Below, in pieces: positions 42,918 through 51,020 of a stretch of DNA of 64,000 bases. The translations under genes were made by a program, and so were the position numbers. The notes beneath the pieces are model-generated. The model ran no database searches, was not told the origin of the DNA, and was given only the letters and a program-made list of their open reading frames with translations. Origin of the DNA: Bacteroidaceae bacterium (lineage in GTDB: Bacteria; Bacteroidota; Bacteroidia; Bacteroidales; Bacteroidaceae); NCBI GenBank assembly GCA_017509605.1, contig JAFWPH010000016.1, positions 82,714 through 146,713 of the forward strand, in the 5' to 3' direction. The stretch's first letter is position 1. Each line of letters begins with the position of its first letter.

Positions 42918-43967
42918 ATGATAACATTCAATATACAACCCGTCAACAAGTCGCTGCAAGCAGCGATACAGGAGAAGATAGACAACCTGAACAAACCCAA
43001 AGGTGCTTTGGGACGTTTGGAGGAGTTAGCCATGCAGATATGTCTGATACAACAGACACTCTCGCCGAGCCTGGATCATCCGTGCCATCTGTTGTTGGGC
43101 GGCGATCATGGCATCGAACGTGAGGGGGTCAGCGCCTCGCCCCGTGAAGTGACCTGGCAACAGATGATCAATTTCACCCATGGTGGTGGAGGGGTCAACA
43201 TGTTCTGTCGCCAGCATGGTTTCAAACTGCGTATTGTGGATGTGGGGGTTGACTATGACCTGTCGTCAGTGCCAGGCGTCATCAACCGCAAGGTAGCCCG
43301 TGGCACCAAGAATTTCCTCTACGAGCCAGCCATGAGCGACGAGGAATTCAATCAGGCTATACAGGTCGGTTGTGACCTTGTGGATGAATGTGTGGCCGAG
43401 GGATGTCGCATCTTATGTGTTGGCGAGATGGGCATTGCCAACACCTCGCCCAGCAGCATCTGGATGCATCTCTTCGGAAACATTCCACTCAAAGACTGTA
43501 TTGGCGCTGGCTCTGGGCTTGACTCACCTGGTATCCGTCATAAATATGAAGTGCTGAAGAAGGCTGTGGAACGCTACGAGGCTTATACTTCATCTTCCGC
43601 TTCCGACCTTTCGCCGCTGCAATACTTCGGCGGTTTCGAGATGATCACGGCCATTGGAGCCATGCTACGTGGTGCCGAGCGCCACTTGATTGTGTTGATT
43701 GACGGATTCATCATGTCTGCCTGTGCGGTGGCTGCCATCAAATTGTATCCAGATGCCCAGGACTACATGATATTCACTCACTGTGGTGACGAGAAGGGGC
43801 ATAGGGACATGCTGGGCATAGTCGGAGCAGAAGCGTTGCTCAGCCTTGGCTTGAAACTGGGCGAGGGGACCGGTGCCCTTTGTGCTTTCCCCATTATTGA
43901 TTCAGCCGTCCGCATGATGAATGAGATGAATAATTTCGACAATGCCAAAATCACAAAATACTTCTGA
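42918..43967 (+). CDS. cobT: nicotinate-nucleotide--dimethylbenzimidazole phosphoribosyltransferase
   Basis: The 349-residue cytoplasmic enzyme activates the lower-ligand base to its alpha-ribotide. Visible signatures are NKPKGALGRLEELA near residues 26-39, LLGGDHGIEREGVSASP near 60-76, TWQQMINFTHGGGGVNMF near 80-97, GEMGIANTSPSSI near 170-182, and GGFEMITAIGAML. The base used (dimethylbenzimidazole, adenine or a phenol) cannot be told from sequence. The 3' end overlaps the convergent cbiB gene by 17 bases. Confidence 0.95.
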   Translation: MITFNIQPVNKSLQAAIQEKIDNLNKPKGALGRLEELAMQICLIQQTLSPSLDHPCHLLLGGDHGIEREGVSASPREVTWQQMINFTHGGGGVNMFCRQHGFKLRIVDVGVDYDLSSVPGVINRKVARGTKNFLYEPAMSDEEFNQAIQVGCDLVDECVAEGCRILCVGEMGIANTSPSSIWMHLFGNIPLKDCIGAGSGLDSPGIRHKYEVLKKAVERYEAYTSSSASDLSPLQYFGGFEMITAIGAMLRGAERHLIVLIDGFIMSACAVAAIKLYPDAQDYMIFTHCGDEKGHRDMLGIVGAEALLSLGLKLGEGTGALCAFPIIDSAVRMMNEMNNFDNAKITKYF

Positions 43968-44886
43968 CAAGAATCACAAGACAAACCATCATCACTTCAG
44001 CCGTTCGGTTCACTCGGACGGCTTTTTTCATGTCGGCAGTGGTGAGAGGACGTTCATGGTCACCAATGTAGGGTTTGTCAAAAATCTGCCCGAAGTAAGA
44101 GTGGGGGCCACCAAAACGACAATCCAAGATGCCAGCCAAGGCCGCTTCTGGATAACCACTGTTGGGCGATGCGTGTTTCCTTCCGTTTTTCCACACGAAA
44201 CGCAGCAGTCTCGGTCTTCCTGAAGCCACGACCATCAGCAATGCTGTCAGACGGGCTGGGATGTAGTTGGCTACATCGTCGATATGCGCTGCCCAACAAC
44301 CGAAGTCCTTGTACCTTTCAGTCTTATAGCCAATCATCGAGTCAAGAGTATTGACCATCTTATAGGCCAGCATGCCCGGTGTGCCCAGCAGAGCCAGCCA
44401 GAAGAGCGGAGCGATCACACCGTCGCTCAGATTCTCTGCCAGTGTCTCCAACGCCGCTGTTCTTACCTCTTGTGCAGACAGTTCAGAGGTGTCGCGTCCA
44501 ACAATGCGGGCCACTTGTTTCCTGCCTTCATCCAGCGAGCGCTCAAGGGCGAGGAAGACAGCCCTCACCTCCCGTATGAGTGTGGTGCCGGCCAGGCAAT
44601 AGAAGATGATGATGGCATCCAGGATATAAGAGGCAAGCGGTGAGATGTAAGTGGTGAGAAGACTGCGCATAAACCATGTGGCGAGGAATACCAGCACGAT
44701 GAGGATGAGAGACAAGAGCGCGCCTTTCAGTATCCGGTGACGTCCTTTGTTGAGCCGGTGCTCACCAAAGGAGATCATCTTGCCGAACCACACCACAGGA
44801 TGAGGCAACCGTTGTGGGTCGCCTATCAGCAGGTCGAGCAGCCAACCTGCCAGCAAAGGCAATATGGCAATGATCCAATTATTCAT
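43951..44886 (-). CDS. cbiB: adenosylcobinamide-phosphate synthase
   Basis: The 311-residue inner-membrane protein attaches aminopropanol phosphate to adenosylcobyric acid. Hallmarks are LLDLLIGDPQRLPHPVVWFGKMI near residues 14-36, TAALETLAENLSDGVIAPLFWLALLG near 150-175, MVNTLDSMIGYKTERYKDFG, and RLTALLMVVASGRP. The start is the ATG at 44886; the frame is open 37 codons further but that part is a shadow of the upstream aminotransferase. It overlaps that gene by eight bases and is the last of four coupled minus-strand genes. Confidence 0.93.
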   Translation of the reverse strand: MNNWIIAILPLLAGWLLDLLIGDPQRLPHPVVWFGKMISFGEHRLNKGRHRILKGALLSLILIVLVFLATWFMRSLLTTYISPLASYILDAIIIFYCLAGTTLIREVRAVFLALERSLDEGRKQVARIVGRDTSELSAQEVRTAALETLAENLSDGVIAPLFWLALLGTPGMLAYKMVNTLDSMIGYKTERYKDFGCWAAHIDDVANYIPARLTALLMVVASGRPRLLRFVWKNGRKHASPNSGYPEAALAGILDCRFGGPHSYFGQIFDKPYIGDHERPLTTADMKKAVRVNRTAEVMMVCLVILVRSIL

Positions 44887-45880
44887 TTCTTGATGTGATG
44901 AACAGGTTGATGGCATCCACCAGTGCGTCGTTTTCTGGAGGAGTCTGCGACGCGATGCGGAAATGCTGAGGGGTGAGACCACGGAAATTGGACGCATCCC
45001 GGATAAGCATCTGATGGTTGTATGCCAGATAGTCTTTCAGTTCCGCTGCGGTATGGTGCGCCATTCGGCATAACATGAAGTTGGTTTGCGAAGGCGTCAC
45101 CTCGATACCAGGGATCTGTGCCAGATTCACAGCCAGCCGACGTGCCTCCTGCAGGTCGGGCTTGCAGATGAGTTCATCGTGCTGCAGCAAGAACTTTCCT
45201 GCCTCTATGGCCAATGACGAGACGCTCCATGGACGCAGGTGTTTGCGGATTTGTCTTGTCAGGCTTTCATGGGCAGTGATATAGCCCAGTCGAAGCCCTG
45301 GCACACCGTACGTTTTTGTCATGGAATGAATCTGAATGGAATAGGGTATGCGGCATCCCCATCTTGGTGACATCACAAAAGCGTCAGTGTAGTTTTCGTA
45401 GCTGAGGTCAAGCACCACCAATCCGTATTCAGCCATCTTGCGGTTAATGTATAATTGGTCATAGACCTCTCCTGTGGGATTGTTGGGGTTGCACAGCCAA
45501 AGCATCTGATTCGATTCCCCGTTCCCGGAATTTGTATCGGTTTTTTCGGCAGAGCATGGAAACAGACGGCAAGCGTCCTCATATTCACTGAATGTCGGCG
45601 TGGGGATGACAGGTTGCCTGCCAAAAGTCTGGGCAATCAGATAGATGGCTTCCGTGGCACCACTGGTTACAATCACCTGCTTGGGCTCAATATCGTGGTG
45701 TTTGGCAATCATTCTTTCCAACGACCATGCTTCTGGCTCTGGATAATGGCTGACCATTTCTGGGTGAGCCGCCAAATGGTCCATCAGAGCCTGATGGCTG
45801 GAGTGCACACAGATGTTCGACGAGAAGTCGCACTTGATGTGGTGGTATTTGTAGGTGTCGTCACCGTGTCCTTCAATCAT
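44879..45880 (-). CDS. cobD: threonine-phosphate decarboxylase (CobD/CobC type aminotransferase fold)
   Basis: The 333-residue PLP enzyme makes (R)-1-amino-2-propanol phosphate, the linker that CbiB attaches. The fold-type I signatures are VIVTSGATEAIYLIAQTF near 70-87, LWLCNPNNPTGEVY near 129-142, and the PLP lysine in HSMTKTYGVPGLRLGYI near 184-200. It is a little shorter than the Salmonella enzyme. Histidinol-phosphate aminotransferase is the close alternative; the position between CbiP and CbiB with 8-base overlaps on both sides settles it. The N-terminus HGDDTYKYHHIKCDFSSNI is typical of this branch. Confidence 0.92.
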   Translation of the reverse strand: MIEGHGDDTYKYHHIKCDFSSNICVHSSHQALMDHLAAHPEMVSHYPEPEAWSLERMIAKHHDIEPKQVIVTSGATEAIYLIAQTFGRQPVIPTPTFSEYEDACRLFPCSAEKTDTNSGNGESNQMLWLCNPNNPTGEVYDQLYINRKMAEYGLVVLDLSYENYTDAFVMSPRWGCRIPYSIQIHSMTKTYGVPGLRLGYITAHESLTRQIRKHLRPWSVSSLAIEAGKFLLQHDELICKPDLQEARRLAVNLAQIPGIEVTPSQTNFMLCRMAHHTAAELKDYLAYNHQMLIRDASNFRGLTPQHFRIASQTPPENDALVDAINLFITSRNE

Positions 45881-47351
45881 GGCTGGTCAGTATTTGGTAG
45901 ATTCGTTCCATATCGACATGTTGGCGCACATGCGCGGCCAGTTTGTCGTATTGTTCTTCCTTAAAGGCGGCATAGTCGAACGACCTGTTTTTCATGCGCG
46001 TTTTCTCACTGAATGGCTGCAACAGGACATCCACAAAGGCCGCATTGTCGAGAATGCCGTGAACGTATGTGCCCATGCATTTACTGTCAACCCGGTAGCC
46101 GTCTTCACGTCCGTCGCTGAGATGCAGTAGTGGTGAGGGCTTGGCTCCATCCACAGGGCTTGTCTCGCCATTATGTATCTCGTAGCCTTTCCCGTATTCG
46201 CACTCCACTTGGCGGGTCGTCTTCTCTCCGCCCATTGTCGTGGTAATGGGCAGGAGCCCGAGTCCTGGTAACCGCTGGATTTCTCCTTCCACATGGTTGG
46301 GGTCGCACACTTCTACGCCCATGAGTTGGTAGCCGCCGCAGATGCCCAGTACTGAGGCGCCTTCGCGATGGGCGCGGATGATGGCTTGGGCACAGCCGTT
46401 GCGGCGAAGCTCATACAGGTCATGGAGGGTTGATTTCGTTCCTGGCAGGATGATGATGTCGGCCTTGCCGATGTCATCTACATTGTTTGTATAGAACAGA
46501 TGGATGCGGGGGTCTTGTTCCAGAGCGTCGAAATCCGTGTAGTTGGAAAGGTGTTGCAACATGATGACAGCGACATTGACCTTGCCATGCTCCATCTCAA
46601 AAGATTTCTGGGCTAGGGCTATAGAATCCTCCTCTTCAATATGTATATCCTTATAATATGGGATAACACCGAGAACTGGTACGTCACAGATGTCTTCCAG
46701 CATTCGCCTGCCCTCGTCGAACAGCCGCATGTCGCCACGGAACTTGTTGATGATGATGCCTTTGATGAGTTCCCGGTCCTCGGGGGTCTGCAACGCGATA
46801 CTTCCATAGACGGAAGCGAACACTCCTCCTCTGTCAATATCACCCACCAGGATGACGTCGGCTTTGGCATGGCGGGCCATCGGCAGATTCACCAAGTCTG
46901 TTTCCTTGAGGTTGATTTCTGAAATGCTGCCCGCACCCTCCATCACAATGGGATTGTAGGTTGAGGCCAGTCGGTCGAAGGCATCGCAGACCTCCTTTCG
47001 GAAGTCGATGTCCGACGTGCCACGCCGCCAGTAGTCGTAGGCGTTCTTGTTGCCTATTGGACGGCCGTTGAGCACCACCTGCGAGGTGTGGTCGCTTTGG
47101 GGTTTAAGTAACAGCGGATTCATGTCCGTATGGCAGGGAATGCCGGCTGCCTCAGCCTGTACGGCCTGTGCCCGTCCTATCTCCAGGCCCTCGGGGGTGG
47201 CGTAACTGTTGAGTGCCATGTTCTGTGCTTTGAAGGGCGCGGGATGATAACCGTCCTGCCTGAAGATGCGGCAGAAGGCGGCAGCTACGATACTTTTGCC
47301 GACATCACTGCCTGTTCCTGCGAACATAATGGGGTGTAGTGTCTTTCTCAT
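45873..47351 (-). CDS. cbiP: cobyric acid synthase (glutamine-hydrolysing)
   Basis: The 492-residue cytoplasmic enzyme amidates carboxylates b, d, e and g of adenosylcobyrinic diamide. The N-terminal ATPase part has the P-loop-like FAGTGSDVGKSIVAAAFCRI near residues 9-28 and PAPFKAQNMALNSY near 38-51. The C-terminal class I glutaminase part has ILPGTKSTLHDL near 305-316 and SVLGICGGYQLMGVEV near 331-346 with the nucleophilic cysteine. It overlaps cobD by eight bases and the CbiA gene by four. Confidence 0.95.
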   Translation of the reverse strand: MRKTLHPIMFAGTGSDVGKSIVAAAFCRIFRQDGYHPAPFKAQNMALNSYATPEGLEIGRAQAVQAEAAGIPCHTDMNPLLLKPQSDHTSQVVLNGRPIGNKNAYDYWRRGTSDIDFRKEVCDAFDRLASTYNPIVMEGAGSISEINLKETDLVNLPMARHAKADVILVGDIDRGGVFASVYGSIALQTPEDRELIKGIIINKFRGDMRLFDEGRRMLEDICDVPVLGVIPYYKDIHIEEEDSIALAQKSFEMEHGKVNVAVIMLQHLSNYTDFDALEQDPRIHLFYTNNVDDIGKADIIILPGTKSTLHDLYELRRNGCAQAIIRAHREGASVLGICGGYQLMGVEVCDPNHVEGEIQRLPGLGLLPITTTMGGEKTTRQVECEYGKGYEIHNGETSPVDGAKPSPLLHLSDGREDGYRVDSKCMGTYVHGILDNAAFVDVLLQPFSEKTRMKNRSFDYAAFKEEQYDKLAAHVRQHVDMERIYQILTSHD

Positions 47352-48607
47352 ACGATGTCGTAAAGGTGTGTGTAACTGGCAAGTACGTTCTTATAGCGGA
47401 TGATGGGAGTACAGACAGGGTCTCCCTTGGCATTATAGACCTGAGCGACTGATTGAGGTGCTTCACCGATAAACTGAGTATAGTGGAACTCATGTCCCCG
47501 GTATTCTTTGCCGTTGAGCATGAACTGCCTGTAGCCTAAAGAGAGTCGGCGGTCGGTTCGACGAGCCGAGATGGAGTAGGGTAGCACATCGCACATAGGG
47601 AATGTACCGTTGTCGCTGACGATATTGCGGCAGAGGTACATCATCCCGCCACATTCAGCAAAGATCTTTCCACCGCTTTCTGCATAACTGCGGATGGCTT
47701 CCCGAGTGGCTTCGGCCCGTGCCAGAGCTTCCAAATGCTTTTCAGGATAGCCTCCAGGAAGATACAGCATGTCAATGCCGTGGAAATCAGGAACCTCTGT
47801 TTGGGGATCAAAAAAGCGGACGGTTGAAAACTTGTCGATGGTCTCTTGGTAGATGAATGAGAAGCTCTCGGCATTGCGGGCAATCAATACAGATTGTCCG
47901 TTTTTGTGGAGAGTGTTCTCGTCATGTGTGGTGGAAACAGCCGGAGAAAGAGCGGAAATCTGGAGAAGTCGTTCCCAATCCACATGTTCTTCCAGCAACG
48001 TTACGAGTGGTGCTGTCGTGTGTTGTTCAGAGAAATCGAGACCCAAGTAACGGGAACCAAGTTCAAGCGCTCCGTCTCTCGGCAGATAGCCTAAGCAAGC
48101 CACACCAGATTCCTCACACACTTGTTGCAGCATCTGGAAATGACGTGCTGATCCTACCTTGTTGAAGATAACACCCACGATGCGCACGTCGCGTTTGAAG
48201 TTGATGAAGCCTTGCAATAGAGCTGCCATGGAGTAGGCGGCTGACTTCGCATCCACCACTAATACGATAGGAGCACCCAATATGCGGGCAATCTCAGATG
48301 ATGAACCTTTGTCGCGGTCGTAGCCGTCGAACAGGCCCATCATCCCTTCCAGCACACACACATCGGCATCCTTGCCGTAACGCATAAACAGTTCGTGCAC
48401 ATGTGTCGGTGTGGCCATAAATGTATCAAGGTTGATACTTGGACGGCCACATACCACTTCGTGGAACTTGGTGTCGATATAGTCAGGTCCGCATTTGAAG
48501 GGCTGAATCACGTAGCCTTTTTGTCTCAACAGCGCCATAAGTCCCCGGGCAACAGTAGTCTTGCCCGAGCCGCTCATGGGTGCCGCTATCATAAATTGAT
48601 ATTTCAT
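47348..48607 (-). CDS. cbiA: cobyrinate a,c-diamide synthase
   Basis: The 419-residue cytoplasmic enzyme amidates the a and c carboxylates of cobyrinate, closing the ring-building stage. The P-loop is in APMSGSGKTTVARGL near residues 8-22; KCGPDYIDTKFHE near 39-51 and EGMMGLFDGYDRDKGSSSEIARIL near 88-112 are CbiA signatures; IFAECGGMMYLC near 320-331 carries the glutaminase cysteine. I start at the ATG at 48607; a TTG five codons upstream would lie inside the promoter box. It is the first gene of the minus-strand set CbiA, CbiP, CobD, CbiB. Confidence 0.95.
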   Translation of the reverse strand: MKYQFMIAAPMSGSGKTTVARGLMALLRQKGYVIQPFKCGPDYIDTKFHEVVCGRPSINLDTFMATPTHVHELFMRYGKDADVCVLEGMMGLFDGYDRDKGSSSEIARILGAPIVLVVDAKSAAYSMAALLQGFINFKRDVRIVGVIFNKVGSARHFQMLQQVCEESGVACLGYLPRDGALELGSRYLGLDFSEQHTTAPLVTLLEEHVDWERLLQISALSPAVSTTHDENTLHKNGQSVLIARNAESFSFIYQETIDKFSTVRFFDPQTEVPDFHGIDMLYLPGGYPEKHLEALARAEATREAIRSYAESGGKIFAECGGMMYLCRNIVSDNGTFPMCDVLPYSISARRTDRRLSLGYRQFMLNGKEYRGHEFHYTQFIGEAPQSVAQVYNAKGDPVCTPIIRYKNVLASYTHLYDIV

Positions 48608-48611
48608 GTCG

Positions 48612-48619
48612 CAAAAATA
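48612..48619 (-). promoter_or_regulatory. -7 box touching the cbiA start
   Basis: On the minus strand TATTTTTG ends four bases before the cbiA ATG, so the expected start site falls on or next to the start codon (leaderless). The layout resembles the box before the CbiH-CbiC gene. Confidence 0.5.
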
Positions 48620-48661
48620 CAAAAAAAACTGGATAAAGATAGTTTATTCACATTTTATTCG

Positions 48662-48669
48662 TATCTTTG
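48662..48669 (+). promoter_or_regulatory. -7 box for the riboswitch transcript
   Basis: TATCTTTG matches TAnnTTTG just upstream of the cobalamin riboswitch, putting the start site near 48675. No clear -33 TTG is seen. It stands back to back with the cbiA promoter, about 42 bases apart. Confidence 0.55.
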
Positions 48670-48679
48670 CAAGCAAATT

Positions 48680-48842
48680 CGGTAATCGGGCGGAAGTGCC
48701 GCTTCGATGCAAGGGAATCCGGTGAGAGTCCGGAACTGTACCTGCAGCTGTATTCCTATGTTTTTGGTCTGTTGTTTAAAGCCACTGATTCACTTCGGGA
48801 AGGCAAGACAGATTTAGGAGAGTCAGAAGACCTGCCGATGAG
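48680..48842 (+). ncRNA. cobalamin (AdoCbl-type) riboswitch
   Basis: The B12-box GCCACTG (48781-48787, preceded by AA), the following GGGAAGGC (48797-48804), the 5' conserved GGAATCCGGTGAGAGTCCGG (48714-48733), CTGTACCTGCAGCTGTA and the final TCAGAAGACCTGCC (48823-48836) are the standard conserved blocks of the class. ATCGG (48685-48689) can pair with CCGAT (48835-48839) to close P1. A short hairpin (CCGTA with TACGG at 48860-48877) and a T-run at 48890-48895 just before the start codon are candidates for the expression platform. It should lower expression of the receptor operon when cobalamin is plentiful. Confidence 0.93.
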
Positions 48843-48896
48843 TTATTTGTAAAACATGCCCGTACAGGAATATACGGCGCGGAAAATTCTTTTTTG

Positions 48897-51020
48897 ATGA
48901 GAAATATGAAGAGACTGGCTTTCGGCCTGTGCCTCTTGGTATGGGGTATTGACGCGAATGCTCAGACCGATGTCTGGCGGACGGACAGCCTGCAGGAGGT
49001 GGTGGTGACCGGCACTGGCACACAGCATCTGCTGAATGATGCCCCTGTGCAGACCGAGGTCATCAGCCACCGGCAACTCCAGCAGTATGCGGGACGCTCC
49101 ATCGAGGACATCCTCTCGGGATTGACGGCAAGTTTCGACTTCAGCGAGAACGACATGAGTTCCCGCCTGCAGATGAATGGCCTGGGCAACTCCTATGTAC
49201 TCATCCTCATCGACGGCCGCAGGCTCCATGGTGACAATGGCGGCGAGAACGACCTCTCGCTCATCGACCCCCACAATATCGAACGCATCGAGATTGTCAA
49301 GGGAGCATCCTCCGCGCTCTACGGCTCGGATGCCATCGCCGGTGTGATCAACATCATCACAAAGAAACACCGCGAGCAGGGACTGATGCTGGAGAATACC
49401 TCCCGCTTCGGCTCCTACGGTGACTTCAGGCAGCATAACGGCATCGCCTTGAATTATGGCAAGTTGTCAAGCTACACCAACTTCCAACTCCAGCATTCCG
49501 ACGGATGGCAGAACACCAGCGAGGAGGCACCATCACAGACCGAATATCACATCACCGACTCGCGCAACAAGACCGTCAACCGACATACCAACTGGCAGGT
49601 AGCAGAACACCTCACTTACCAGTTGACGCGACAGATTGAACTCTACGCCGACGGCACCATCTATTGGAAACGCATCTACCGCCCATGCGGACATCATCCC
49701 GGGGTTGATGTGAAAACTTGGGACCTACAATACGACAACTCTTCGGTTTCTGCTGGTGGACAGTGGAAACTCAACGACACCGACATCATCACCCTCGATG
49801 CCGACTGGAAGCGACATGCCTACAACTACGTCTATACGGATACCACGCTGACCGATGGGTATGTCAACGGACGTTTCACCAACTTCTTCCCCTATTTCCC
49901 CGGCGACAAGGAACTGCAGAGCGACCAGCAACTGACCAATGTCTCGCTCAAAGGTGTTTTCACCCTACCATACGAACAGAAGTTGAGCGCAGGACTCGAC
50001 TATCGCTATGACTGGCTGAAGGCACCCATGCGAGTGGCGGGAGGAAAGGCCACTGACAACACTGAGGCCCTCTATGTGCAAGATGAACTGGCGCTGCTCA
50101 ATCCCCTTTATCTCACGGCAGGGCTAAGACTGACACGAAACGAAGGCTTCGGATTACGGCTCACGCCCAAACTGTCTGCCATGCTCAAACTCGCCGACCT
50201 TCGGCTGCGCGCCACATGGAGCCAAGGCTATAAGACCCCCACACCAAAGGAACTCCACTATCAGTATATCAAGAACATGAACGGGGTCTATCTTTATCTC
50301 GGCAACACCGACTTGAAGGCGCAGTACTCCAACTACTTGGGGATGAGCTTGGAATACACCATCGGCCGCCTGACGATGACTGTCGCTCCCTATTATAATC
50401 AAGTGAACGACATGATCACCTTGGTCACCATTCCCACCAAGGAGGCACCAGGTGACTTGATCACGAAATACGACCCCATACGAGTGCGCAAGTACCAGAA
50501 CATGGAGGATGCCAAGACCTATGGCGTGGATGTCACCGTCCGCTATCAGACCAAAAACTTCACTGCTGGCGGTTCCTATAGCTATCTTGATACAGAGGCC
50601 AACCAATACGACTCAGAGAACGATGTGATGCAGAAGGTGACCATCGACGGAATGGCGCACCATAAGGCCAATGTCTATGCCACCTGGAACCATGCTTTCA
50701 CCAAGCGCTACCAGTTTGGCGTCGGTGTCTATGGACGTATGAGCACCAAGCGCTACTACCAGATAGACGGCAACGGCAAAGGCTACCAGCTCTGGCGGCT
50801 CTCCACCTCCCACCAGTTCGGCACGAACTACCGTTTGGAGGCAGGTGTTGACAATATCTTCGACTATGTGGACCGCACACCCCACGGACTGCACCTCGGA
50901 ACCACCTCGCCTGGGCGAACCTTCTATGCCTCAATGACCATCCGTTTCAACCAAGGGAAAAAACTTTCCAATAAATATAAGTCTAACTTAAATTCAAATC
51001 AGAACAATGAACAAGATTAA
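48897..51020 (+). CDS. btuB: TonB-dependent outer-membrane receptor, BtuB-like
   Basis: The 707-residue protein (ATG at 48897; signal cleaved near DANAQ) has a plug domain at about residues 30-150 (LQEVVVTGTGTQ, LQMNGLGNSYVLILIDGRRL, IERIEIVKGASSALYGSDAIAGVINIIT) and a 22-strand-type barrel. The region upstream is a cobalamin riboswitch, so corrinoid is the probable ligand. It has no N-terminal carboxypeptidase-like domain, unlike SusC receptors, matching the small BtuB/siderophore type. The end overlaps the start of the CbiK-like gene by 14 bases, so the two are coupled. The last residues are polar (NSNQNNEQD) instead of aromatic, with the aromatic strand YASMTIRFN just before. Confidence 0.88.
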   Translation: MRNMKRLAFGLCLLVWGIDANAQTDVWRTDSLQEVVVTGTGTQHLLNDAPVQTEVISHRQLQQYAGRSIEDILSGLTASFDFSENDMSSRLQMNGLGNSYVLILIDGRRLHGDNGGENDLSLIDPHNIERIEIVKGASSALYGSDAIAGVINIITKKHREQGLMLENTSRFGSYGDFRQHNGIALNYGKLSSYTNFQLQHSDGWQNTSEEAPSQTEYHITDSRNKTVNRHTNWQVAEHLTYQLTRQIELYADGTIYWKRIYRPCGHHPGVDVKTWDLQYDNSSVSAGGQWKLNDTDIITLDADWKRHAYNYVYTDTTLTDGYVNGRFTNFFPYFPGDKELQSDQQLTNVSLKGVFTLPYEQKLSAGLDYRYDWLKAPMRVAGGKATDNTEALYVQDELALLNPLYLTAGLRLTRNEGFGLRLTPKLSAMLKLADLRLRATWSQGYKTPTPKELHYQYIKNMNGVYLYLGNTDLKAQYSNYLGMSLEYTIGRLTMTVAPYYNQVNDMITLVTIPTKEAPGDLITKYDPIRVRKYQNMEDAKTYGVDVTVRYQTKNFTAGGSYSYLDTEANQYDSENDVMQKVTIDGMAHHKANVYATWNHAFTKRYQFGVGVYGRMSTKRYYQIDGNGKGYQLWRLSTSHQFGTNYRLEAGVDNIFDYVDRTPHGLHLGTTSPGRTFYASMTIRFNQGKKLSNKYKSNLNSNQNNEQD

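Noticed and set aside
48700..48840. A tRNA or other stable RNA in the leader of the receptor gene
   Set aside because: All conserved blocks belong to the cobalamin riboswitch class, with the B12-box at 48781.
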